A stretch of 48,467 bases of DNA from an uncultured Bacilli bacterium (GCA_947629075.1 CANRCI010000001.1:1-48467), one strand, 5' to 3'; numbered from the stretch's first letter, positions 1 through 7,248 are shown. Notes: generated by a model from the sequence alone, not told the origin. Numbers and translations: made by a program.

Positions 1-2
1 CA

Positions 3-482
3 AGTGTTGCTTGCCTTAAAGCGGGAGCTAGTGTCGTTCACGTCGATTCATCACGTGGTATGGTTGATTGGGCTAAAGAAAATGTCAAAGCCAGTGGTCT
101 TAGTGATAGACCGATAAGATATTTAGTCGATGACGTTGTAAAGTTTGTCAAAAGAGAAATTCGAAGAGGAAATAAGTATGATGCCATCATAATGGATCCA
201 CCTTCTTATGGAAGAGGAAGTAATGGTGAAGTTTGGGATATTGAAAACGATCTAGATAATTTAATAGAGTTATGTACACAAATACTTAGTGATAAACCAT
301 TATTTTTTATCATCAATTCTTATACAACGGGTTTATCTAAAGAAGTGTTTACTAATCTTTTAAAAGTTCATTTACAAAAATATAAGGGGAAGATTTATTC
401 TCATGAGATAGGACTTCCAATCAAAAATAGTGATTTGGTTTTACCATGTGGAATAACGAGTAGGTTTGAAAGTGATGAGTAG
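3..482 (+). CDS. Class I SAM-dependent methyltransferase, RlmI-like (5' truncated)
   Basis: The reading frame is open from the left edge (codon phase starts at base 3), so the true start lies outside the window and only the C-terminal part is seen. The visible part begins inside a Rossmann fold: a GASVVHVDSS strand-turn typical of SAM-binding motif II, then DDVVKF and the catalytic-type motif IIMDPPSYGRG. DPPSYGRG with this spacing is characteristic of RlmI/RlmK-like 23S rRNA methyltransferases and their COG1092 relatives, which methylate cytosine or guanine in rRNA. The PUA or N-terminal domain cannot be assessed. It overlaps the following pseudouridine synthase by 8 bp, so the two RNA-modification genes are probably co-transcribed. 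The target base is not deducible. Confidence 0.8.
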   Translation, partial: SVACLKAGASVVHVDSSRGMVDWAKENVKASGLSDRPIRYLVDDVVKFVKREIRRGNKYDAIIMDPPSYGRGSNGEVWDIENDLDNLIELCTQILSDKPLFFIINSYTTGLSKEVFTNLLKVHLQKYKGKIYSHEIGLPIKNSDLVLPCGITSRFESDE

Positions 483-1137
483 TGATTTAGAAATACTATA
501 CGAAGACAATCATGTTATTGTAGTTGTCAAAAAAGCTAATGTTTTGAGCCAAAGTGATGATACTCGTGATACCGATATGCTTACTCTAGTGAAAAAATAT
601 ATCAAAGAAAAATATAATAAACCAGGTAATGTCTATGTAGGACTTGTCCATCGCCTTGACCGACCAGTTGGTGGTTTAATGGTTTTTGCTAAAACTTCTA
701 AGGCAGCATCGCGATTAGCAGAACAGGTAAGAAATCACACATTTAAGAAAAAGTATTTAGCAGTTGTATGTGATAATGGTCTAAAAGATGAAGATACATT
801 TAAAGATTACTTGTTGAAAGATAAAAATAACAATGGCGTAGTTACATCAAAAGAAAGAGGTAAGGATTCGGAGTTATCTTATGTCGTGTTAGATAGAACT
901 GATAATTTGGCATTAGTTGACATATCTTTAAAAACTGGTCGTCATCATCAGATTAGAGTTCAGTTTTCATCACGTGGGCACGCTCTTTACGCTGACCATC
1001 GATACGGTACCGCTAACGGTGAAAATATAGCTCTTTACGCCTACAAATTAGAATTTGTTCACCCGACTAGAAAAGAAGTAATGACATTTACAAAAATGCC
1101 TCCTCGTGAAGGTATATGGAAAAAGTTTAAATATTAA
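475..1137 (+). CDS. RluA-family RNA pseudouridine synthase
   Basis: A 220-residue protein that should isomerise uridine to pseudouridine in rRNA or tRNA. The family signature VHRLDRPVGG is present, with the catalytic aspartate at about residue 62, followed by the KKYLAVV strand and the TGRHHQIRVQ motif, all in the order seen in RluA enzymes. There is no N-terminal S4 domain, so it resembles the short RluA/YlyB-type enzymes. TTG (466) and GTG (472) are possible in-frame starts, but ATG at 475 has an AGG-containing site about 10 bases upstream and gives the usual N-terminus. It overlaps the upstream methyltransferase by 8 bp and is followed by a hairpin terminator. The exact target uridine is unknown. 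Confidence 0.9.
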   Translation: MSSDLEILYEDNHVIVVVKKANVLSQSDDTRDTDMLTLVKKYIKEKYNKPGNVYVGLVHRLDRPVGGLMVFAKTSKAASRLAEQVRNHTFKKKYLAVVCDNGLKDEDTFKDYLLKDKNNNGVVTSKERGKDSELSYVVLDRTDNLALVDISLKTGRHHQIRVQFSSRGHALYADHRYGTANGENIALYAYKLEFVHPTRKEVMTFTKMPPREGIWKKFKY

Positions 1138-1146
1138 TTTAATTAT

Positions 1147-1186
1147 TACAATTGTAAAACTTTTATTGCAATTGTAGTTTTTTTTT
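1147..1186 (+). terminator. Intrinsic terminator after the pseudouridine synthase
   Basis: Inverted repeat TACAATTG (1147-1154) and CAATTGTA (1169-1176), directly followed by a run of T. It separates the RNA-modification pair from the next gene. Confidence 0.75.
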
Positions 1187-1226
1187 GTTATTATAATAAT
1201 ATAGTAGAATAGAGGAGATGTTTATT

Positions 1227-2150
1227 ATGAAAATCCTAGAATATATGAGTTTTGATTTGGGTTGGTTTACTACTGTTCCTGGTATGATGATTACTGGCGG
1301 TATTGTATTATTATTGATTGGTCTAATAATATTTATTTTAAGCGGTAAGAAAAAGGATAGTGAGGAAGCTCCTAAGGAAGTTAAAGCAGAAGCTACTACT
1401 GATACAACTCCAGTTAGTGATGTACAAGTAGAAGTTCCTTCGGTTCCTGAAAGCGAGCCAGCACCAGCAGTTGTTGATGCTCAACCTGCACCAGCACCTG
1501 AAGTAGCACCTGTTAGTGTTGAACCAGTTGCTAGTGTTACACCAACTGAAGTAGCTACACCTAGTGATGCTAATGCCAGTGCTGAAGCTGTGGCTGAAAT
1601 TCCGACAGTAGAAGCAGCACCTGTTGCAGACGTTCAAGCGCCAGCAGAAACACCAGCACCAGAAGCAGCACCTACTGAAGCTGCACCAACAGTTCCAGAA
1701 GTTGCTCCAGCAGATGCACAAGCTATCCCAGCAGTTGAAGAAGTAAAACCGGTGGTAGAAGAAGAAAAGCCTGCAGTAGAAGCAGCACCTGTCGAAGAAG
1801 CTAAACCTTCAATTTATGGAGGAGCAGATCCACATTTAGATGCTGTGAAAGCTACTGAAGAACCACGTCAGATTTATGGTGGAGCCGATCCACTTGAAAA
1901 TACTGGTGCCTTACCTCGTGTTGAAGTTCCTGCTTTTGAAGAAGAAAAACCACAAGAACAACCAGCTGTTCCAACAGTAGAAGAGCCAAAAGCAGAACCA
2001 GTTGAAGAGAAAAAAGAAGAAGTAGTTATTCCGGCTGTCAGTGAAGAACCTAAGGAAGAAGTTGCTACACCTAGCGTAACAGTTCCAGCTGGAGAAGAGA
2101 AGAAAGAGGAAGCTCCAAAGACTGACGATATTGAAACATTAGAATTTTAA
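1227..2150 (+). CDS. Single-pass membrane protein with long Pro/Ala/Glu/Val-rich tail
   Basis: A 307-residue protein I do not recognise as a named family. After about 20 residues comes one hydrophobic segment (about residues 16-40) ending in a KKK stop-transfer cluster; by the positive-inside rule this puts the C-terminal tail in the cytoplasm, although a cell-wall-spanning role cannot be excluded. The remaining roughly 260 residues are low complexity, dominated by A, P, E and V, and contain two copies of a YGGADP-type motif (IYGGADPHL and IYGGADPLE) about 20 residues apart. ATG 1218 is also in frame but sits directly on the GAGGAG ribosome binding site; ATG 1227 has correct 9-base spacing. 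The gene is monocistronic, between two terminators. A scaffold or linker role is a guess. Confidence 0.7.
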   Translation: MKILEYMSFDLGWFTTVPGMMITGGIVLLLIGLIIFILSGKKKDSEEAPKEVKAEATTDTTPVSDVQVEVPSVPESEPAPAVVDAQPAPAPEVAPVSVEPVASVTPTEVATPSDANASAEAVAEIPTVEAAPVADVQAPAETPAPEAAPTEAAPTVPEVAPADAQAIPAVEEVKPVVEEEKPAVEAAPVEEAKPSIYGGADPHLDAVKATEEPRQIYGGADPLENTGALPRVEVPAFEEEKPQEQPAVPTVEEPKAEPVEEKKEEVVIPAVSEEPKEEVATPSVTVPAGEEKKEEAPKTDDIETLEF

Positions 2151-2175
2151 AAAGACTTGTTAAAGTCTTTTTTTT
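2151..2175 (+). terminator. Intrinsic terminator
   Basis: AAAGACTT (2151-2158) pairs with AAGTCTTT (2163-2170) around a GTTA loop, followed by T residues. It begins directly at the stop codon of the preceding gene. Confidence 0.85.
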
Positions 2176-2228
2176 GTTCTTTTTTTATACCTTTTTAAAT
2201 ATATATAAGTAGAAAGGAAGATGAATAT

Positions 2229-2489
2229 ATGGAAACACTAAAAGTTTCATCAAAGTCAAATCCCAATTCAGTTGCAGGAGCACTTGCTAATACTTTCCGT
2301 GAAAAAGGGGTAGCGGAGATTCAGGCAATTGGAGCTGGAGCACTAAACCAAGCAATAAAAGCCATTGCTATTGCCAGAGGATTCATCGCCCCAAGTGGAA
2401 AGAATCTCGTTTGTATTCCAGCTTTTATCGATATCAATATCGATGGTGAAGAAAGAACGGCTATTAAATTAATTGTCGAAAGCAAATAA
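2229..2489 (+). CDS. spoVS: Stage V sporulation protein S (SpoVS)
   Basis: An 86-residue protein close in length and sequence to Bacillus SpoVS: it carries the family block around AEIQAIGAGALNQA, then AIARGFIAPSG and the terminal GEERTAIKLIVE. SpoVS is a small Alba-like protein needed in Bacillus for progression through septum formation and spore coat assembly; orthologues also occur in some non-sporulating bacteria, so its presence alone does not prove sporulation. A GGAAG ribosome binding site lies 8 bases before ATG 2229. It stands alone, but several other sporulation genes occur in the window, which supports a sporulation role here. Confidence 0.97.
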   Translation: METLKVSSKSNPNSVAGALANTFREKGVAEIQAIGAGALNQAIKAIAIARGFIAPSGKNLVCIPAFIDINIDGEERTAIKLIVESK

Positions 2490-2540
2490 TTCATAAACAT
2501 TTTTAAAAGTCAACAAAAAATTAAAAAAATTACAAAAAAG

Positions 2541-2569
2541 TTGACAAGTTGACAGTTAAGTGTTATAAT
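2541..2569 (+). promoter_or_regulatory. Near-perfect sigma-A promoter with extended -10
   Basis: TTGACA (2541-2546), a 17-base spacer and TATAAT (2564-2569), with TGT immediately before the -10 giving an extended -10. An A-rich tract that could act as an UP element lies just upstream. Copies of the hexamer GTTGAC occur at 2540 and 2548, with its inverse GTCAAC at 2509. It drives the unknown gene at 2651. Confidence 0.85.
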
Positions 2570-2650
2570 AATTACACATTTGAAGATTAGCACCATATGA
2601 AGATATTTCAGGGGACAATTAAAAATACAGGGGTTAAGGGGTTGAATATT

Positions 2651-3079
2651 ATGGAAAATACCAAGAAATCTTATATCTTTGAATATCAAAACGAAAATGA
2701 TTTTAGAAAGAAAGAAAGAACAGTCAGAAAATATAACATGTTAGCTTATAAAAAGTTGACATTTAGTTATTATCCTGAACTTAGAAAAGGTAACTTTTTA
2801 GGTGAATTAGTTTCAGTTAATAAAAAAGACAATACTAAATCATACGAATTAAAGTTACCAACTGATGATTTATTTGTAAAAGTTCATGGAGAGATTCGTC
2901 TTCATTATACTGTTTACGAAGATAAGAACATCATTCTTTTAACTAACATTACACCAGAAGGTATCTTAGATGAAGGACATCGTGCTGAGTTAGGTACTTA
3001 TAAAGGTGTTATGATTTCTAAATCAAATCCCGAAAAAGATATGTTCAAAGTAAACTTGTTAAATATGTTACAAAAATAG
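2651..3079 (+). CDS. Conserved-looking protein of unknown function, 142 aa
   Basis: I do not recognise this family. It is a soluble, basic protein with alternating hydrophobic patterns suggesting a mainly beta fold (for example LFVKVHGEIRLHYTVY and IILLTNITPEG), no signal peptide, no membrane segment and no cysteine. ATG 2597 is in frame but has no ribosome binding site and would lie in the leader; ATG 2651 follows AAGGGG at 9 bases and is preferred. It is expressed from the strongest-looking promoter in the window, with a leader of roughly 75 bases, and is followed by its own terminator, so it is a highly expressed single gene. A nucleic-acid-binding or housekeeping role is possible but unsupported. 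Confidence 0.75.
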   Translation: MENTKKSYIFEYQNENDFRKKERTVRKYNMLAYKKLTFSYYPELRKGNFLGELVSVNKKDNTKSYELKLPTDDLFVKVHGEIRLHYTVYEDKNIILLTNITPEGILDEGHRAELGTYKGVMISKSNPEKDMFKVNLLNMLQK

Positions 3080-3099
3080 CTACTAGTTAGCTATTTTTT
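3072..3099 (+). terminator. Intrinsic terminator overlapping the stop codon
   Basis: AAATAGCTA (3074-3082) pairs with TAGCTATTT (3088-3096), followed by T residues. The TAG stop of the preceding gene (3077-3079) lies inside the 5' arm. Confidence 0.85.
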
Positions 3100-3100
3100 A

Positions 3101-3129
3101 TTGTAAATATTTTTTAAAGAAGTTATAAT
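3101..3129 (+). promoter_or_regulatory. Sigma-A promoter for the single pilin-like gene
   Basis: TTGTAA (3101-3106), 17-base spacer, TATAAT (3124-3129); the pilin-like gene starts at 3154 after an AGGAGA site. Confidence 0.65.
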
Positions 3130-3153
3130 TGTTGTAGAATAGGAGATAAAAAT

Positions 3154-3723
3154 ATGATAAACAGAGAAGATGGTTTTACCCTTATTGAACTTATGGCAGT
3201 TGTAATTATTTTAGGTATTCTTATGTTGATTGCTGTTCCAAATACAACAGCTATTCTTGAAAAGAATAAAAAAGATGCAATGATCGAAGATGCTAAAAAA
3301 TTAATTGCTTTAGCTCAATATCAAGTTAAGAAGGATAAAAATATTGAATTGCCAGAAACAGCAGATGAAGCAATAGTAATTACTCTTCAATATATGAATA
3401 CTGATAATTTGAATAAAACTAATTATTCTACTTATTATATAAAAGATAGAACTTTCGTGGCAATTAAGAAAAATGGAGATAAATATATCTATTATGCCAA
3501 TTTAGTATCTTGTAATACTGATACTTGTAATGATGAAAAATATGGAATCAATCTCGCTACTGAAGAACAATTGAGATCTGATGCCAGATTTGATTTAGTT
3601 AAAAATACTGAACAATTACAAGATTTTTTGATCAAAGCTAATACGAGTGGTGGCTATGAAATAAGTACGGTTTTAACTAGTCCATCAGGAGTTTTAAAAG
3701 CTACTAGAATAGATGTTTATTAG
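3154..3723 (+). CDS. Type IV pilin-like protein (prepilin, class III signal)
   Basis: A 189-residue prepilin. A 7-residue leader ends in glycine before FTLIELM, the type IV prepilin peptidase and N-methylation signal, with the conserved glutamate at mature position 5, followed by a hydrophobic helix of about 20 residues. The C-terminal domain differs from the four pilins downstream: it has a paired cysteine region (VSCNTDTCN) and no similarity I can see to their core. Such proteins are assembled by type IV pilus, competence or type II secretion-like machines in the envelope; no assembly ATPase, platform protein or prepilin peptidase of that kind is in the window. It has its own promoter and terminator, so it is regulated separately from the pilin array. 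Confidence 0.85.
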   Translation: MINREDGFTLIELMAVVIILGILMLIAVPNTTAILEKNKKDAMIEDAKKLIALAQYQVKKDKNIELPETADEAIVITLQYMNTDNLNKTNYSTYYIKDRTFVAIKKNGDKYIYYANLVSCNTDTCNDEKYGINLATEEQLRSDARFDLVKNTEQLQDFLIKANTSGGYEISTVLTSPSGVLKATRIDVY

Positions 3724-3745
3724 AGAGTTTAACTCTCTTTTTTTT
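3722..3745 (+). terminator. Intrinsic terminator
   Basis: AGAGAG (3722-3727) and CTCTCT (3733-3738) around a TTTAA loop, followed by a T run; it overlaps the TAG stop of the pilin-like gene. Confidence 0.8.
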
Positions 3746-3782
3746 CTTTAATGTAAATTTAAAAAAATTAAATTGATAAATA

Positions 3783-3811
3783 TTGACTGTGAATTTTGGG
3801 TATGCTAATAT
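3783..3811 (+). promoter_or_regulatory. Promoter of the tandem pilin array
   Basis: TTGACT (3783-3788), 17-base spacer, TAATAT (3806-3811), with TGC before the -10 (extended -10). It is the only clear promoter I see for the four pilin genes, which lack terminators between them. Confidence 0.7.
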
Positions 3812-3842
3812 AAAATTATATGATAGGAAGGAAAGTGAAGGT

Positions 3843-4427
3843 ATGAGGAAGAATCAAAAAGGGTTTACATTGATCGAGTTGCTAGCTGTTATCATCATTT
3901 TAGGACTTTTAATGGCAATCGCAATTCCAAGTGTAACTCGTTATATTACACAATCAAGAAAGAAGACATTAGTTAATTCAATCGACAGTTTCATTTCCGC
4001 TGTAACAACAGCCGTAAATGAGCAAGAATTTGGAGCATTATCTAACCAAGAAAACATTTACTTTATACCGGTTTCAAATGATTCATCAAAGAGTTGCATC
4101 GAATTAGAAAAAGGTGGAACAGATCCGTTTGGAGTTTGGCAAGAAGCATATGTTGCAGTTCACTATGATGCAGAAAAGTTCAGTTATGATTACTATTTCA
4201 CATTCTATGATGATGCGGGATATGGTATGAGTTTAACTAAGAGTGATGATATAGCTACGAGTGGTAGTGATATCAAAAACCCAAGTCCAGTAAAGAGCGG
4301 TACAATCGTTAAGAATACAGTAGGGGCTAAAAAGCCTAAAGTAGGTGCAGCAGCTGCTGAAAACGCTACTCCTATGAAAATTCCTGTTGGTAATTGTAAA
4401 GTAGCTAATGCAACACCTGCTACTTAA
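3843..4427 (+). CDS. Type IV pilin-like protein, array copy 1
   Basis: A 194-residue prepilin. The leader MRKNQKG is followed by FTLIELLAV, with cleavage expected between Gly7 and Phe8 and Glu at mature position 5, then a hydrophobic helix with the typical Pro near residue 29. The globular part is rich in aromatic and acidic residues (YDYYFTFYDDAG) and holds Cys85; a second cysteine (Cys185) lies in the variable tail, so one disulfide closing a C-terminal loop, as in many type IV pilins, is plausible. The tail from about residue 150 is A/K/P/N-rich and differs from the other copies. ATG 3843 is preferred over the upstream in-frame TTG 3783, which lies in the promoter; AGGAAGG precedes it. It is the first gene of the array operon. 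Confidence 0.9.
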   Translation: MRKNQKGFTLIELLAVIIILGLLMAIAIPSVTRYITQSRKKTLVNSIDSFISAVTTAVNEQEFGALSNQENIYFIPVSNDSSKSCIELEKGGTDPFGVWQEAYVAVHYDAEKFSYDYYFTFYDDAGYGMSLTKSDDIATSGSDIKNPSPVKSGTIVKNTVGAKKPKVGAAAAENATPMKIPVGNCKVANATPAT

Positions 4428-4469
4428 TAAATAGTTAGTTTGTAATAAAAAAATTATTTGGAGGTCAAA

Positions 4470-5060
4470 GTGAGAAAGAATCAAAAAGGATTTACTTTAA
4501 TCGAATTGCTTGCCGTTATCATTATCTTAGGACTTTTAATGGCAATCGCAATTCCAAGTGTAACAAGATACATTACACAATCAAGAAAGAAAACGTTGGT
4601 TAATTCAATCGATAGTTTCATTTCTGCTGTAACAACAGCTGTAAATGAACAAGAATTCGGTGCATTGTCTAACCAAGAAAATATTTACTTTATACCAGTT
4701 TCAAACGACTCAGCAAAAAGTTGTGTTGAACTAGAAAAAGGTGGAACTGATCCATTCGGAGCTTGGAAAGAGGCTTACGTAGCAGTTCACTATGATGCCG
4801 ATAAATTCAGTTACGATTATTATTTTACATTCTATGATGATGCTGGATATGGAATGCAATTGACTAAGAGTGACGATATAGCTACAAGTGGTAGTGATAT
4901 CAAAAATCCAAGTCCTGTTAAAAATGCAGATATCATAAAAAATACTGTAGGAGCTAAAAAATCCAGTGTAGCAAGTGCAGCAGATGCTAATCCGTTAGTA
5001 CTATCTACTACTGATTGCAAAGCTTCAACTGCTAAAGCTGGACCAGTAACAGTTAGTTAA
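4470..5060 (+). CDS. Type IV pilin-like protein, array copy 2 (GTG start)
   Basis: A 196-residue prepilin paralogous to copy 1. It starts at GTG 4470, 5 bases after GGAGG, where copies 3 and 4 have ATG; the upstream in-frame TTG at 4458 lies in the ribosome binding site and is rejected. The class III signal (GFTLIELLAV) and the first ~69 mature-region residues match the other copies exactly. The variable C-terminal tail has serine, alanine and threonine with one cysteine (TTDCKA). The GTG start could reduce its translation relative to copies 3 and 4, which would give unequal amounts of the four pilins from one mRNA (inference). Confidence 0.9.
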   Translation: MRKNQKGFTLIELLAVIIILGLLMAIAIPSVTRYITQSRKKTLVNSIDSFISAVTTAVNEQEFGALSNQENIYFIPVSNDSAKSCVELEKGGTDPFGAWKEAYVAVHYDADKFSYDYYFTFYDDAGYGMQLTKSDDIATSGSDIKNPSPVKNADIIKNTVGAKKSSVASAADANPLVLSTTDCKASTAKAGPVTVS

Positions 5061-5094
5061 TATTTGATAAAAAATAAATTATTTGGAGGTTAAA

Positions 5095-5685
5095 ATGAGA
5101 AAGAACCAGAAAGGTTTTACTTTAATTGAGTTGCTAGCCGTTATTATCATTTTAGGACTTTTAATGGCGATTGCAATTCCTAGTGTAACGAGATACATTA
5201 CACAATCAAGAAAAAAGACATTGGTTAATTCAATCGATAGTTTCATTTCTGCAGTAACGACAGCAGTAAATGAACAAGAGTTCGGTGCATTATCTAATCA
5301 AGAGAAAATTTACTTTATACCGGTTTCAAATGATTCAACGAAGAGTTGTGTTGAATTAGAAAAAGGTGGAACAGATCCATTTGGAGTTTGGCAAGAAGCA
5401 TATGTAGCAGTTCACTATGATGCCGATAAATTCAGTTATGATTATTATTTCACATTCTTTGATGACGCTGGATATGGTATGAAATTGACTAAGAGTGATG
5501 ATATTGCTACAAGTGGTAGTGATATCAAAAACCCAAGTCCAGTTAAACATGCTGATATTATTTCAAACACTGTAAGTGCCAAAAAAACTAGTAAGGCAGA
5601 TGCAGCTAATGCTGATGCGGTAGTACTATCTGCTAAAGATTGTAAAGCTGCAACTGCTACAAGCGGGCCAGCAGCAACTAGCTAA
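5095..5685 (+). CDS. Type IV pilin-like protein, array copy 3
   Basis: A 196-residue prepilin with the same leader, class III cleavage signal and N-terminal helix as its neighbours. Core substitutions relative to copy 2 are few (for example EKIYF in place of ENIYF and FFDDAG in place of FYDDAG). The tail from about residue 150 is divergent and Ala/Thr/Lys-rich with a single cysteine in AKDCKA. ATG 5095 follows GGAGG. The 34-bp segment before it is repeated exactly before copy 4, showing that the duplication unit includes the ribosome binding site. No terminator separates it from copy 4. Confidence 0.9.
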   Translation: MRKNQKGFTLIELLAVIIILGLLMAIAIPSVTRYITQSRKKTLVNSIDSFISAVTTAVNEQEFGALSNQEKIYFIPVSNDSTKSCVELEKGGTDPFGVWQEAYVAVHYDADKFSYDYYFTFFDDAGYGMKLTKSDDIATSGSDIKNPSPVKHADIISNTVSAKKTSKADAANADAVVLSAKDCKAATATSGPAATS

Positions 5686-5719
5686 TATTTGATAAAAAAT
5701 AAATTATTTGGAGGTTAAA

Positions 5720-6289
5720 ATGAGAAAGAATCAAAAAGGATTTACATTAATTGAGTTGCTTGCTGTTATCATTATTTTAGGACTTTTAATGGCAATCGCA
5801 ATTCCAAGTGTAACAAGATACATTACACAATCAAGAAAGAAAACGTTAGTTAATTCAATTGATAGTTTCATTTCTGCAGTAACGACAGCAGTAAACGAAC
5901 AAGAGTTCGGTGCATTATCTAATCAAGCCAATATTTACTTTATACCAGTTTCAAATGACTCATCAAAAAGTTGTGTTGAACTAGAAAAAGGTGGAACTGA
6001 TCCATTCGGAGTTTGGCAAAAAGCATATGTAGCAGTTCACTATGATGCCGACAAATTCAGCTACGATTATTATTTCACATTCTATGACGATGCAGGATAT
6101 GGTATGCAATTGACTAAGAGCGATGATATAGCTACAAGTGGTAGTGATATCAAGAACCCAAGTCCAGTAAAAGCTGATAATATTGTTACAAATAGTGTAA
6201 ATGCTAAGGCAAGTAGCGCACCTGGTGCTGCCAATGCTACTGCTAAAGAGATTACTGTTGCAGGTAATTGTAAAGTAAGTGCATCTTAA
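5720..6289 (+). CDS. Type IV pilin-like protein, array copy 4
   Basis: A 189-residue prepilin, the shortest member of the array; the shortening is entirely in the variable C-terminal tail. It keeps the MRKNQKG leader, FTLIELL signal, conserved hydrophobic helix, the KSCVELEKGG cysteine block and a tail cysteine (GNCKV). It is the last gene of the operon, followed by a strong hairpin terminator. All four copies are intact with no frameshift or internal stop, and all keep Glu5, so all are probably functional pilin or pseudopilin subunits. Whether they co-polymerise or are alternative subunits cannot be told from sequence. Confidence 0.9.
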   Translation: MRKNQKGFTLIELLAVIIILGLLMAIAIPSVTRYITQSRKKTLVNSIDSFISAVTTAVNEQEFGALSNQANIYFIPVSNDSSKSCVELEKGGTDPFGVWQKAYVAVHYDADKFSYDYYFTFYDDAGYGMQLTKSDDIATSGSDIKNPSPVKADNIVTNSVNAKASSAPGAANATAKEITVAGNCKVSAS

Positions 6290-6308
6290 TAACATTAAAT
6301 TAAACGTT

Positions 6309-6336
6309 AAAGATTTAGTTATCTAAATCTTTTTTC
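6309..6336 (+). terminator. Intrinsic terminator of the pilin array
   Basis: AAAGATTTAG (6309-6318) pairs with CTAAATCTTT (6323-6332) around TTAT, followed by T residues. Confidence 0.9.
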
Positions 6337-6381
6337 TTTGTTTAAAAAATAGTATAATATTAGTTGTTGAGGAGTGGTTAT

Positions 6382-7248
6382 ATGTTAGTTATTGGAAGTC
6401 ACGTTGGTTTCAATAAAGATAGTCAATTAGTTGGTAGTGTTAAAGAAGCTTTGGGGTATAATGCTAATACTTTTATGTTTTATACTGGAGCACCACAAAA
6501 TACTAAAAGAAGTGGTATCGATGATGGATTAACTTTAGAGGCCTATAATCTGATGAAAGAAAATGGTATAAAATTGGAGGACGTTATTGTTCATGCTCCT
6601 TATATTGTTAACTTAGCTAATAAAACGGATATCGATAAATACAGTTTTTCTAAACGTTTTTTAAAAGAAGAATTAAACAGATGTGAATTATTGGGGATGA
6701 AATATTTAGTTCTACATCCTGGTAGCCATGTTGGTCAAGGAGTAGAAGTTGCTATTCAAAATATTGCTGATGCTTTAAATGAAGTTTTGGAAGGTTCTAA
6801 AGTTATCGTCCTTCTTGAAACTATGGCTGGTAAGGGTACGGAAGTTGGAAGAAATTTCGAAGAGATAAAGAGTATAATTGATAAAGTAGTTCATAAAGAT
6901 AAAATTGGTGTTTGTTTGGATACTTGTCATTTAAACGATGCTGGTTATGATGTTAATTCTTTTGATAAAGTTCTAGATGAATTCGATAAAGTTGTTGGTC
7001 TTAAATACGTTCATTGCATCCATATCAACGACAGTAAAAATCCTTGTGGTAGTCATAAAGATCGTCACGAGAATATCGGTTATGGTACGATTGGCTTTGA
7101 TAGTATGATAAAGATTATCTATAATGATAGATTAAAAAATATTCCTAAGATTTTAGAGACTCCTTGGATTGGTGATTATCCTCCTTATAAAGAAGAGATC
7201 GAATCTATTAGAAATAAAAAGTTTAATGATAAATTAAAAGAAGATTAG
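6382..7248 (+). CDS. nfo: Endonuclease IV (AP endonuclease)
   Basis: A 288-residue TIM-barrel enzyme that cleaves the phosphodiester bond 5' of abasic sites in base excision repair, in the cytoplasm. All metal-site motifs of the AP endonuclease 2 family appear in order: FYTGAPQNTKR, HAPYIVNLA, LHPGSHVG, LLETMAGKGTEVG, CLDTCHLNDAGYD, HINDSKN, HENIGYGTIG and LETPW. Length matches Bacillus YqfS. The upstream in-frame TTG at 6364 lies before the GAGGAG site, so ATG 6382 is the start. It converges on the small gene at 7245-7502; the two share one bidirectional hairpin. In Bacillus, nfo (yqfS) is also next to a DUF2624 gene (yqfT). Confidence 0.97.
   Translation: MLVIGSHVGFNKDSQLVGSVKEALGYNANTFMFYTGAPQNTKRSGIDDGLTLEAYNLMKENGIKLEDVIVHAPYIVNLANKTDIDKYSFSKRFLKEELNRCELLGMKYLVLHPGSHVGQGVEVAIQNIADALNEVLEGSKVIVLLETMAGKGTEVGRNFEEIKSIIDKVVHKDKIGVCLDTCHLNDAGYDVNSFDKVLDEFDKVVGLKYVHCIHINDSKNPCGSHKDRHENIGYGTIGFDSMIKIIYNDRLKNIPKILETPWIGDYPPYKEEIESIRNKKFNDKLKED

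Larger units (their letters stand above)
3843..6289. repeat. Four-copy tandem pilin gene array, about 625-bp unit
   Basis: The four genes start at 3843, 4470, 5095 and 5720, spacings of 627, 625 and 625 bp. The last two intergenic segments (about 34 bp, with TTTGGAGGTTAAA) are identical and the one before copy 2 is similar. The encoded N-terminal ~69 residues are the same in all four apart from the start codon, but the DNA differs at many synonymous positions; the C-terminal ~45 residues diverge. Confidence 0.95.

Noticed and set aside
1338..1721. Minus-strand open frame of 127 codons within the Pro/Ala-rich gene
   Set aside because: Its Cys/Trp/Phe-rich translation is what the reverse strand of GCA/CCA-type repeats produces; no ribosome binding site, and the plus-strand gene explains the region.
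4233..4484. Minus-strand open frames across the pilin array (also 4832-5020, 5356-5550, 5981-6295)
   Set aside because: They recur at the same place in each repeat copy as reverse-frame shadows of the pilin genes and have no ribosome binding sites.
3843..6289. Pilin repeats as an assembly artefact
   Set aside because: Copies differ at many synonymous positions and in their tails; collapsed or duplicated reads would give identical DNA.
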